From: an uncultured Clostridium sp.
Lineage (GTDB): Bacteria; Bacillota; Clostridia; TANB77; CAG-465
NCBI GenBank assembly: GCA_905204915.1
Contig: CAJLBR010000034.1
Coordinates: forward strand, 1 to 11,387
Direction: 5' to 3'
DNA length: 11,387 bases
Part shown: positions 1 to 5,536 of the stretch, one piece after another
Numbering within the stretch: the stretch's first letter is position 1
How the letters are laid out: every line of letters begins with the position of its first letter
Notes under the pieces: model-generated
What the model was told of the DNA's origin: nothing
The model's database searches: none
The model's input: the letters and a program-made list of their open reading frames with translations, nothing else
Program-made: the position numbers and the translations under genes

Positions 1-51
1 TATAGAGATATTTTAAAACACTATTATACCGGTGTAGCTATTAATGGTTAA
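1..51 (+). CDS. C-terminal tail of a SpoIID/LytB-like sporulation protein (5' partial)
   Basis: The first 17 codons in frame 1 read YRDILKHYYTGVAING followed by TAA. The pattern 'ILKHYYTGV' closely resembles the C-terminal end of SpoIID/LytB-domain proteins, the peptidoglycan glycosidases used in spore engulfment and related wall remodelling, which commonly end in a YxxILxHYYxG block. Only the tail lies in the window, so the product cannot be confirmed and a paralogue of SpoIID is as likely as SpoIID itself. It converges on the lactate dehydrogenase gene and shares the hairpin at 81-109 with it. Assignment rests on this short motif alone. Confidence 0.6.
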   Translation, partial: YRDILKHYYTGVAING

Positions 52-80
52 TTAAATGTTATTAATGAAAATAATAACAA

Positions 81-109
81 AAAACCAGAGGCATTAAGCC
101 TTTGGTTTT
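81..109. terminator. Bidirectional hairpin terminator
   Basis: Two 12-nt arms (81-92 and 98-109) pair around a 5-nt loop with one imperfect pair (G-U when read on the + strand). The left arm lies in an A-run, giving a T-run after the hairpin on the minus strand; on the + strand the right arm ends in TTTT. It can end transcription of both the left-edge + gene and the minus-strand operon. The stem includes the last codons (KPKA) and the stop of the dehydrogenase. Confidence 0.8.
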
Positions 110-1095
110 ACTTCATTTTCACATTCATTTTTTTCAAATATATCTTTAATATTTTTGCAAGTATCACTTGCTATTTTATTTAATGCCTCTTTAGTAAAGA
201 ATGCTTGGTGTGAAGTTATAACTACATTAGGCATTGATAAAAGTATTGATAAATCTTTATCTCTTATATAAGAGTTAGACATATCGTTTAAGAAAAATTC
301 TTCTTCATCTTCATAAACATCAAGACCTACACCACCAATTTTTCCTGTAGATAATCTATTAATTAAACTATCTGTATCAATTAATTTACCTCTACTAGTA
401 TTGATGATTATAACTCCTTCTTTCATCTTTTCTACAGATTCTTCATTAATTATTTTTTCTGTTTCTTTTGTAAGAGGACAATGTAATGAAATTATATCAG
501 ATTCTCTGTAAAGCTCATCTAATTCAACATATTTAAAGCCTAATTCTTCAGCAGCCTTTTCATCCTTATATAGATCGTAAGCTATTACATTAGTTCCAAA
601 ACCTTTCATTATTTTTATAAATACTTTACCTATTTTTCCTGTACCTATTACACCTACAGTCTTTCCATTTATATCAAATCCTAAAAGTCCATTAAGTGAA
701 AAATTGTACTTTTTAGTTCTTTGATATGCTTTATATATTTTTCTGTCAATACTTAATATTAAAGCTACCGCATGTTCAGCAACTGCATAAGGTGAGTATT
801 GAGGAACTCTTACAACTTTTATCTTATTTCCTATATTATCTATATCAACATTGTTAAATCCTGCACATCTTAGTGCTATTAATTTTACGCCATCCTCTTC
901 CAAAATCTTTATTGTTTCTTTATCAACAACGTCATTAACAAACACACATACTACATCATATCCTCTAGCAAGTGGTGCTGTTTCCTTATTTAATTTTGAT
1001 TCTAAATAAGTTATTTGATACCCATATTCCTCATTATATTTATCAAATAATTTTCTATCATATTCTTTTGTATCAAAAAAAGCTATTTTTATCAT
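94..1095 (-). CDS. ldhA: D-lactate dehydrogenase (D-2-hydroxyacid dehydrogenase family)
   Basis: Cytosolic NAD-dependent enzyme reducing pyruvate to D-lactate, regenerating NAD in fermentation. The 333-residue length is typical of fermentative D-LDHs. Seen in sequence: a split catalytic domain with RCAGFNNVDI near 76-85 and VPQYSPYAVAEHAV at 97-110; the Rossmann loop GTGKIG at 151-156; SLHCPLT near 203; NTSRG with Arg235; Glu264 in the YEDEEEF stretch; and His296 in SHQAFFT. Arg235, Glu264 and His296 match the catalytic triad numbering known for Lactobacillus D-LDH, and the HQAFxTxEAL ending is characteristic of LdhA-type enzymes rather than 3-phosphoglycerate dehydrogenases. An AAAGGAGG site lies 8 nt before the ATG. 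It is the last gene of a three-gene operon, 17 nt after the DUF5662 gene. Substrate could be another 2-oxoacid, but D-lactate is the best call. Confidence 0.92.
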   Translation of the reverse strand: MIKIAFFDTKEYDRKLFDKYNEEYGYQITYLESKLNKETAPLARGYDVVCVFVNDVVDKETIKILEEDGVKLIALRCAGFNNVDIDNIGNKIKVVRVPQYSPYAVAEHAVALILSIDRKIYKAYQRTKKYNFSLNGLLGFDINGKTVGVIGTGKIGKVFIKIMKGFGTNVIAYDLYKDEKAAEELGFKYVELDELYRESDIISLHCPLTKETEKIINEESVEKMKEGVIIINTSRGKLIDTDSLINRLSTGKIGGVGLDVYEDEEEFFLNDMSNSYIRDKDLSILLSMPNVVITSHQAFFTKEALNKIASDTCKNIKDIFEKNECENEVKPKA

Positions 1096-1112
1096 TTTTA
1101 TTTCCTCCTTTA

Positions 1113-1664
1113 TTATTCTTCTTCATTATTAACATATTTATCATACATTTTTCTTAATTTTTTAGATTTAAAAGTTTTGTCAATTCCATCTTCAGCACAT
1201 GTTTCGAATACTTCGGTTAAAAATGCTTCTATTTTGGAATTTAATTTTCTTTTACTTGCTGTTCTATTCCAGTACTCAATTTGACTTTTAGGAGTCCAAT
1301 TTTTTCCGTTATAAACCTTACTGGCAGATAAACTATCACATGCCATTTCTACTGCATACTTGTATGGAACTACAGGTGCTTTTATGTCTGCAAACTCATC
1401 ATACCAATATTCCCAATGATGTTTATTTCTTCCTTTATGATGTAACCAAGCTGTTGAATATCCTATATCTCTTTTTTCAGCTGTAATTGGTGAATAAGTA
1501 CCTTGATAATACTTAACACCTCTAAAAAATTCTTCAAAAGAATACTTAGACAAATCATGAATTAATCCCCTAAATGGTATTCCAGCTTTTATGGCAAATT
1601 TAAAAACTAACCAACGGTGTTTATTTACTGTATTAAAATGACCTATAAAGTTTTTAAACTTCAT
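1113..1664 (-). CDS. DUF5662-family protein with HD-like residues
   Basis: A soluble 183-residue protein with no signal peptide or membrane segment. It resembles the uncharacterised DUF5662 family, found in clostridia and some phages. Notable residues are His36-Asp37 in GLIHDLSKYS, the His-rich stretch LHHKGRNKHHWEYW (His75, 76, 82, 83) and Asp110 in MACDSLSAS. This H...HD...HH...D order recalls HD-superfamily phosphohydrolases, although an HD fold is an inference here. Its ATG overlaps the last 11 nt of the upstream nucleotidase, and the AAAGGAGG ribosome binding site sits inside that gene's final codons, so translation is probably coupled. The nucleotidase partner suggests a role in nucleotide or nucleic-acid metabolism. 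Function unknown. Confidence 0.8.
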   Translation of the reverse strand: MKFKNFIGHFNTVNKHRWLVFKFAIKAGIPFRGLIHDLSKYSFEEFFRGVKYYQGTYSPITAEKRDIGYSTAWLHHKGRNKHHWEYWYDEFADIKAPVVPYKYAVEMACDSLSASKVYNGKNWTPKSQIEYWNRTASKRKLNSKIEAFLTEVFETCAEDGIDKTFKSKKLRKMYDKYVNNEEE

Positions 1665-2241
1665 TTTTTCCTCCTTTATTTATTAACTCGTAAACCTCTT
1701 TCCAATCTTTTGCTACTGTTACATCATTTTCACAAACATGTTTTTTGTTGTACTTGCTAAGATACATTATAGATTTTATCCCAACATCTTGGACTTCCAA
1801 ACATATACTATGTCTATCATCAACAAATACATCAACTTTTTCTTTTTGACATATTGGTGCCTTATAATCTGCATCAATAATTATTTTATCATACTTAAAT
1901 CCTTTAGAATCTAACCATTTTTTTGTACTTTCATAAGGTGTTTTATAAAACGGCTTTGAACGTTTAGTAATAAATAAAATTGTATTACCATTTTCTTTTA
2001 ATTTATTAACAAATTCAACTGCCATTTCCTTAACTTCTAAAGAATCTATTATTTGTTCAAAAGCAAAACTTTCAAATTTTTCTATTTCTTCTTTTGACCA
2101 ATCAAATCTCCCTTTTGTAACCCAAATATCTGGATTTATACTTCCGGTATTTCTTAGGGTTTCATCATAATCTTTAGCTAGCCTTTCAACTGCTTCGCTA
2201 AATTTTGCAACTGTGTCATCAATATCTATACCAATAACCAT
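1654..2241 (-). CDS. HAD-family 5'(3')-nucleotidase (NT5C-like)
   Basis: A 195-residue cytosolic haloacid-dehalogenase phosphatase, probably removing phosphate from (deoxy)nucleoside monophosphates. Motif I is GIDIDDTVA with Asp6 as nucleophile and Asp8 as acid/base; motif II is Thr92 in ILFITKR; a lysine follows near 127 (YKAP); motif IV is VDVFVDDR with Asp141/Asp142 for Mg2+. This layout matches the bacterial 5'-nucleotidase, deoxy (NT5C) family. The chosen start is MVIGIDID: an AGAGGTGA site lies just upstream, whereas the ATG six codons earlier (MCRGEF) would place the ribosome site inside the gene. First gene of an operon with the DUF5662 protein, which it overlaps, and D-LDH. The precise substrate is unknown. 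Confidence 0.85.
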   Translation of the reverse strand: MVIGIDIDDTVAKFSEAVERLAKDYDETLRNTGSINPDIWVTKGRFDWSKEEIEKFESFAFEQIIDSLEVKEMAVEFVNKLKENGNTILFITKRSKPFYKTPYESTKKWLDSKGFKYDKIIIDADYKAPICQKEKVDVFVDDRHSICLEVQDVGIKSIMYLSKYNKKHVCENDVTVAKDWKEVYELINKGGKNEV

Positions 2242-2262
2242 AAATTCACCTCTGCACATTAC

Positions 2263-2291
2263 ATTTTATCACATTTTGTCAAAAAAGTGAA
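2263..2291 (-). promoter_or_regulatory. SigA-type promoter for the nucleotidase-DUF5662-ldhA operon
   Basis: On the minus strand a TTCACT -35 (2286-2291) and a TAAAAT -10 (2263-2268) are separated by exactly 17 nt, and the -10 is preceded by TG one base upstream (extended -10). It lies about 20 nt before the start codon. A TTGACA also lies in the spacer but has no well-spaced -10. Confidence 0.5.
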
Positions 2292-2321
2292 GTAATATTC
2301 ATATTATATTGAATATATATG

Positions 2322-2350
2322 AAAAAAGGCACACCTCAAGGTGTACCTTT
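2322..2350 (-). terminator. Rho-independent terminator of the first paralogue gene
   Basis: Arms 2325-2336 and 2339-2350 form a 12-bp stem (one G-U pair in the minus-strand RNA) followed on the minus strand by a run of six T. It lies 17 nt after the stop of the minus-strand gene at 2367 and separates it from the nucleotidase operon. Confidence 0.85.
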
Positions 2351-2366
2351 CTATGATTTCCATATT

Positions 2367-2819
2367 TTATGAATTTCTATTTTCAGTGCTTTCCACACTT
2401 TCAATAATATTGTTTAATATCTGTAATATTTCATCTTTGCTACTTCCATATAGATCGTAATTATCATAAGTATATATAAGTTTATTCTTATCTCTATAGC
2501 ATTTACTTGCAGTATTATCTGTAGGATATTTCTTATCAATTTTTGCCTGTGCTATAGAATCACAATGTTCTACTCTAGTTAACTTTGTTAACAAATCATT
2601 TTCAAATGTATATATTGATTCAGAATATATTTTACCATCAGAATTATACATTGTAAAAACTATTTCATTACCATTATCTGACAAGTCAAAAAATGTCTTT
2701 TTGGTACCTGGCAACGTGATATAATCCTCGGTTGGTCTAGTAATATATATGCAATAAACTAGTAATGCTATAATAATAACAAGTATAGTACATACTACTA
2801 TAAAAACTTTTTTACTCAT
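2367..2819 (-). CDS. Small membrane-anchored protein, paralogue A
   Basis: A 150-residue protein starting MSKKVF, with one hydrophobic segment at about 5-27 and a roughly 120-residue domain predicted outside the membrane. There is no lipobox. The outer domain carries NGNEIVFTMYNSDGKIYSES, then IYTFEN, KIDKKYPTDNTASKCYRDK and a C-terminal YTYDNYDLYGSSKDEILQ stretch. It is clearly paralogous along its whole length to the protein at 3770-4201. The start is set by an AGGAGG site immediately upstream of MSKK; an upstream in-frame ATG would lie within the promoter -10 region. I recognise no family. Its pairing with the divergent secreted protein suggests a partner or immunity role, which is inference. 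Confidence 0.8.
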   Translation of the reverse strand: MSKKVFIVVCTILVIIIALLVYCIYITRPTEDYITLPGTKKTFFDLSDNGNEIVFTMYNSDGKIYSESIYTFENDLLTKLTRVEHCDSIAQAKIDKKYPTDNTASKCYRDKNKLIYTYDNYDLYGSSKDEILQILNNIIESVESTENRNS

Positions 2820-2842
2820 ATATATACCTCCTCTCTTTTTTG

Positions 2843-2871
2843 AGTATATTATAGAGAACATAAAATGTCAA
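2843..2871 (-). promoter_or_regulatory. SigA promoter of paralogue A
   Basis: Minus strand TTGACA (2866-2871), a 17-nt spacer and TATACT (2843-2848), a near-consensus vegetative promoter, followed by AGGAGG and the ATG at 2819. The same elements with the same spacing precede paralogue B. Confidence 0.8.
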
Positions 2872-2905
2872 GTTTTATTGTTATTTAAACACTTTTCCTT
2901 ACAAA

Positions 2906-2912
2906 ATTGACA
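2906..2912 (-). promoter_or_regulatory. Variant Spo0A-box-like site upstream of paralogue A
   Basis: Minus strand reads GTTTGTCAATTTTGTAA, one base away from the 0A-box core TGTCGAA at the G and with a changed last base. On its own it would be weak. It is called because the equivalent site upstream of paralogue B, at the identical 34-nt distance from the -35, is a perfect TGTCGAA. Confidence 0.35.
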
Positions 2913-3018
2913 AACTATTAGTATTTAATATCTAATATTCTCATCTAATTCTACGTAATAATAATTCATTATATTTAATCAATTTTCTACCAAAACTCTC
3001 AAACACTTTGTTTGTTTT

Positions 3019-3025
3019 TGTCGAA
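3019..3025 (+). promoter_or_regulatory. Spo0A box (0A box) upstream of the secreted-protein gene
   Basis: The + strand reads TTTTTGTCGAAAAAG, containing the exact 0A-box core TGTCGAA with the usual T-rich and A-rich flanks. It is about 200 nt upstream of the secreted-protein start codon. Spo0A is the master regulator of sporulation entry, and 0A boxes can activate or repress depending on position. A matching -35/-10 pair is not clear, so the direction of control is unknown. Confidence 0.5.
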
Positions 3026-3135
3026 AAAGCACTAATAATGTCTAAACTGTAGAAATTTGAAAAAAAGATGTTAATATATAAGGGTATATTTTAAATGTAT
3101 ACTTATAATTATTAAGTGTAAAGGAGGAAATCATT

Positions 3136-3159
3136 TTGAATTTTATCCGTCCACCATAA
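3136..3159 (+). CDS. Possible seven-codon leader peptide MNFIRPP
   Basis: A very strong AAAGGAGG site (3120-3127) lies 8 nt before a TTG codon that opens a seven-codon frame, MNFIRPP, ending in TAA. It sits 65 nt before the secreted-protein gene. So strong a ribosome site with no long gene behind it suggests a leader peptide. Ending in Arg-Pro-Pro is of interest because proline pairs slow ribosomes. It could equally be a relic of a lost gene. Confidence 0.25.
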   Translation: MNFIRPP

Positions 3160-3224
3160 TTGGGATATTATAATATTCAAATCACAAACCTTAAATGTAA
3201 ACTTTTATAAAAAGGAGAATTAAT

Positions 3225-3719
3225 ATGAAAAAGTGTAAAATTTTATCTTTTGTTATGGCATGCATTATATCCCTTACATCACTCTCATTTACTTGTTCAG
3301 CTGCAGAATCAATTGAAAATGAAACCAGAAACACCTCTAATCCATATTCTATCTCTACTCAGTCTATTCCGGCAGGACAAGGGGTTTACATGAGCGGATT
3401 GGTCTACGATTTTGCCAATGACTCAGAATGCATTGGAATTAAGCAATTTGAAGGGACAAGGCTAACAGTTTCAGCAAATGTAGTGAGCGTTAATTCTGGC
3501 AGTGTATCTAAGGTCTATGTTCGGATATATCAGCAAAATTCATCCGGAAATTATTTTCAAGTAGCAACTGGATCGTTTTCCGGCACTTCCGGCACTCATA
3601 CCGTTATATCAGGTGCTAAAATATCAGCAAACGCTAGAATAAAGTTTGTTGCTTGGGTTGAAGGAAGCAGTCAGCCAACCGCTACAATAGGAATAGGTGC
3701 TGTTGCTAGCAATTATTAA
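3225..3719 (+). CDS. Secreted protein of unknown function
   Basis: A 164-residue precursor with a classic Sec signal peptide: positive MKKCK, a hydrophobic core at about 6-23, and a likely cleavage after CSA-A near residue 27. The mature part of about 137 residues is rich in Ser, Gly, Val and Thr, with alternating patterns that suggest an all-beta domain (for example SKVYVRIYQQNSSGNYFQVA and RIKFVAWVEG). It has a single mature Cys, in NDSECIG, and ends IGAVASNY. Base composition is visibly richer in G and C than its neighbours, with codons such as CCG, CGG and TCC, suggesting recent acquisition. It lies between two paralogous membrane-anchored genes on the other strand, with a 0A box upstream. 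An AAAGGAG site precedes the ATG. I do not recognise the family; a secreted toxin, bacteriocin-like factor or surface adhesin are all possible. Confidence 0.85.
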   Translation: MKKCKILSFVMACIISLTSLSFTCSAAESIENETRNTSNPYSISTQSIPAGQGVYMSGLVYDFANDSECIGIKQFEGTRLTVSANVVSVNSGSVSKVYVRIYQQNSSGNYFQVATGSFSGTSGTHTVISGAKISANARIKFVAWVEGSSQPTATIGIGAVASNY

Positions 3720-3723
3720 AACT

Positions 3724-3759
3724 AAAAGAAGAAGTAGAAAATTCTACTTCTTCTTTTTT
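3724..3759. terminator. Bidirectional terminator between secreted protein and paralogue B
   Basis: A near-perfect inverted repeat, arms about 3724-3739 and 3742-3757, of the type AAGAAGAAGTAGAA / TTCTACTTCTTCTT, flanked by T-runs on both strands. It lies directly after the + strand secreted gene and just beyond the end of the convergent minus-strand gene. Part of it recurs at 4428-4465. Confidence 0.9.
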
Positions 3760-3769
3760 ATTATATGTT

Positions 3770-4201
3770 TTATTTATCACTGTTTTCTATAATACTGTTT
3801 AATGATTGTAATACTACATCTTTGCTACTTCCATATAGATCGTAATTATCATAAGTATATATAAGTTTATTCTTATCTCTATAGCATTTGGCAGTATTAT
3901 CTGTAGGATATTTTTTATCCATTTTTGCCTGTAATATAGAATTACAATATTGCACCCTAGTTAAATTTTTTAGTGAATTATTTTCAAATGTATATATTGC
4001 CTCAGAATATATTTTTCCTTCAGAGTTATATTTAATAAAAACAACTTCGTTGCCGTTATCCGCTATGTTAAAAAAATACTTTATTCTATTTTCAAATGAA
4101 ACGTATTCTTCAGTTGGTGTAATAATATGTATATAATAAATAAGTGATGCTATAATCATAACAAATATGATAGATACTACTATAAAAATTTTTTTGCTCA
4201 T
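3770..4201 (-). CDS. Small membrane-anchored protein, paralogue B
   Basis: A 143-residue protein starting MSKKIFIVVS, with one membrane segment at about 5-26 and an outer domain. It matches paralogue A throughout: both have NGNE-VF-KYNS-GKIYSE, IYTFEN, DKKYPTDNTA-KCYRDKNKLIYTYDNYDLYGSSKD. The segment just after the membrane anchor differs most (EEYVSFENRIKYFFNIAD here), while the C-terminal block is nearly identical. The promoter, ribosome site and start match those of paralogue A, so the duplication included control DNA. It is convergent with the secreted-protein gene. No family recognised. Confidence 0.8.
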   Translation of the reverse strand: MSKKIFIVVSIIFVMIIASLIYYIHIITPTEEYVSFENRIKYFFNIADNGNEVVFIKYNSEGKIYSEAIYTFENNSLKNLTRVQYCNSILQAKMDKKYPTDNTAKCYRDKNKLIYTYDNYDLYGSSKDVVLQSLNSIIENSDK

Positions 4202-4222
4202 ATATATACCTCCTTTTTTTGA

Positions 4223-4251
4223 AGTATATTATAAACCAAAAATAATGTCAA
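4223..4251 (-). promoter_or_regulatory. SigA promoter of paralogue B
   Basis: Minus strand TTGACA (4246-4251), 17-nt spacer, TATACT (4223-4228), then AAAGGAGG and the ATG at 4201. Identical in elements and spacing to the promoter of paralogue A. Confidence 0.8.
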
Positions 4252-4257
4252 GTATTA

Positions 4258-4273
4258 GTGTTGATTTCAACAC
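4258..4273. promoter_or_regulatory. Palindromic operator candidate upstream of paralogue B
   Basis: GTGTTGA-TT-TCAACAC, a 7+7 inverted repeat with a 2-nt centre, directly upstream of the -35. The equivalent place upstream of paralogue A (about 2879-2892) keeps a GTGTT...AAAT...AACA pattern but an imperfect palindrome. It could be a repressor or activator site. Confidence 0.35.
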
Positions 4274-4285
4274 AACTTTACAAAA

Positions 4286-4292
4286 TTCGACA
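4286..4292 (-). promoter_or_regulatory. Spo0A box upstream of paralogue B
   Basis: The minus strand reads TATTTTGTCGAATTTTG, with the exact TGTCGAA core, 34 nt upstream of the -35 hexamer. The same arrangement, with a variant core, is found upstream of paralogue A. In a genome this AT-rich one such 7-mer is expected by chance in about 11 kb, so position conservation is the main support. Confidence 0.45.
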
Positions 4293-4427
4293 AAATATTT
4301 CCTTTCAATATAGGTAAACATTTTATATAATTAAAAAATAGAATCAAACATAAAAGTAAAGTTGTATAATTGTGTAGAATAAATCAATTAACTACTATGA
4401 TAATAATATTCACTATGCGACAATAAA

Positions 4428-4492
4428 AAAACTAAAAGAAGAAGCAATTTACTTTTTTCTTTTTATTGTATATTTCATTTATCAACTTTATC
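4428..4492. repeat. Degenerate copy of the terminator and paralogue 3' end
   Basis: The 17 nt at 4428-4444 are identical to 3718-3734 (AAAACTAAAAGAAGAAG). The sequence at 4457-4484 matches 3751-3779 with one gap and three differences. In the minus strand the segment encodes ...DKVDK-stop, corresponding to ...ENSDK-stop of paralogue B. The hairpin has decayed. This is what remains of a third paralogue copy: its final codons and its terminator. Confidence 0.6.
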
Positions 4493-4706
4493 CTGTGATA
4501 TATAATCACGACCTGAATTTTAACTAGTTTCTTAACAAAATATTTTTTAATATATATATTGTTTCAAGACACATTATGCCCTCGAAATTATAAAGCAGAC
4601 TATTATCTAATAAATAAAAAAGATTCTTATGGCATCTTACAAAGTAATACAACTCCCATATATAGTAATAAATCACTGTTACTATACCCCCAAAATCTAA
4701 AAGATT

Positions 4707-5399
4707 TTATTCCCATTTTATACATTTTTTTAATTTATTTTGGACTTTTGTTTCAATTCTAGAAACATATGAACGTGAAATTCCAAGTTCATCTGCTATT
4801 TGCTGTTGTGTTTTGGGTATATTGCCATCTAATCCATACCTTAAAGTCATTATATATTTTTCTCTTTCTGGTAATTTATTTTTTATAAATTCTTTTACTT
4901 GGACTGTAACCATTTTATTGTATATAGTATCTATCGCATCCTTTTGGTCTGAATCGATTGTATCTACTAATTCCATATCATTCCCATCTTTATCCGTTCC
5001 AATTATAGTATTCATTGAAACTTCTGATTTTTGCTTTTTAGTTGCTCTTATATGCATTAAAATTTCATTTTCTATGCATTTACTAGCATATGTACTTATC
5101 TTATAGTTTTTTTCTCCTTTAAAACTATTTATGGCCTTTATTAATCCGATTGAACCAATAGATATTAACTCTTCCATCTCTTGGCCTTTTCCTTCATATT
5201 TTTTAGCAATATGTGCTACTAATCTTAAATTATGTTCAATTAATTTGTTTCTTGCCTCTTTATCTCCCTCGAAATATTTTCTCAAGTAAAATTCTTCTTC
5301 AGTTTTACTAAGGGGCTCTGGAAATAAATTCGAACTTTGTATATATCCAAATAAAAAGAAAATATGAGAAAACATAGATTGTAAAAATGATAAAAGCAT
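4707..5399 (-). CDS. sigK: RNA polymerase sporulation sigma factor SigK (pro-sigma-K)
   Basis: Directs late mother-cell transcription in sporulation (coat, cortex, spore release). The 230 residues show region 2 with ARNKLIEHNLRLVAHIAKKYEG, EELISIGSIGLIKAI and STYASKCIENEILMHIRA, and region 4 with EREKYIMTLRYGLDG and the helix-turn-helix TQQQIADELGISRSYVSRIE near 196-215. These match SigK closely. The N-terminus MLLSFLQSMFSHIFFLFGYIQSS is a hydrophobic pro-sequence of the kind removed by membrane protease SpoIVFB, followed by the conserved NLFPEPLS. The gene is continuous: no skin element interrupts it here. An AGGAGG site lies 6 nt before the ATG. I could not identify a clear SigE promoter or a terminator. 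Confidence 0.96.
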   Translation of the reverse strand: MLLSFLQSMFSHIFFLFGYIQSSNLFPEPLSKTEEEFYLRKYFEGDKEARNKLIEHNLRLVAHIAKKYEGKGQEMEELISIGSIGLIKAINSFKGEKNYKISTYASKCIENEILMHIRATKKQKSEVSMNTIIGTDKDGNDMELVDTIDSDQKDAIDTIYNKMVTVQVKEFIKNKLPEREKYIMTLRYGLDGNIPKTQQQIADELGISRSYVSRIETKVQNKLKKCIKWE

Positions 5400-5477
5400 A
5401 AAATACCTCCTAAAATTACCTTTCTATACATATTTATGCTTTTTTTTACAAATCTTGCATGTCTAAATTTATTGCAT

Positions 5478-5516
5478 AAAAAAATATAGGAAATACTCTT
5501 AATACTTCCTATATTT
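5478..5516 (-). terminator. Terminator of the dockerin-MBL gene
   Basis: Arms 5482-5495 and 5503-5516 form a 14-bp stem with one mismatch and a 7-nt loop. On the minus strand it is followed by a run of seven T. It lies 20 nt after the stop of the minus-strand gene and insulates sigK from it. Confidence 0.85.
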
Positions 5517-5536
5517 ATATTATTTTATTATTTCAA

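Larger units (their letters stand above)
2820..3224. other. Regulatory intergenic region between divergent genes
   Basis: This 405-nt gap holds the minus-strand promoter of paralogue A (2843-2871), a variant Spo0A-box-like site (2906-2912), a perfect TGTCGAA box (3019-3025), several AT-rich -10-like elements including TATAAT at 3104-3109, and a strong ribosome site with a seven-codon frame (3136-3159). The secreted-protein gene has its own AAAGGAG site at 3211-3217. I find no longer gene here. The promoter of the secreted gene cannot be fixed by eye. Confidence 0.6.
4202..4706. other. Intergenic region with control sites and decayed duplicate
   Basis: This 505-nt gap holds the paralogue B promoter (4223-4251), a palindrome (4258-4273), a 0A box (4286-4292) and, at 4428-4492, the remnant of another copy of the terminator and gene end seen near 3718-3779. 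From 4493 to 4706 I see nothing that can be supported. A + strand TTG-started frame at 4559-4762 lacks a ribosome site and overlaps the end of sigK. Confidence 0.6.

Noticed and set aside
972..1157. Short + strand frame rich in Phe, Ile and Leu
   Set aside because: It is the antisense shadow of the D-LDH gene start and its polypurine ribosome site.
2276..2282. TGTCAAA as a Spo0A box upstream of the nucleotidase operon
   Set aside because: This variant is common by chance in AT-rich DNA and it lies inside the promoter spacer without a second conserved copy.
4692..4708. Small inverted repeat AAAATCT/AGATTTT at the end of sigK as a terminator
   Set aside because: It overlaps the stop codon and is followed on the minus strand by a G-run, not a T-run.
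4559..4762. Open frame on the + strand of 67 codons
   Set aside because: It starts with TTG, has no ribosome binding site and overlaps the 3' end of sigK on the other strand. Composition is that of non-coding AT-rich DNA.
5411..5470. Promoter for sigK (TTGTAA-N17-TATAGA, or a CATAAATA SigE-like -10)
   Set aside because: Both are weak matches. The SigE candidate has no proper -35, and the SigA candidate matches only four of six bases in each hexamer.
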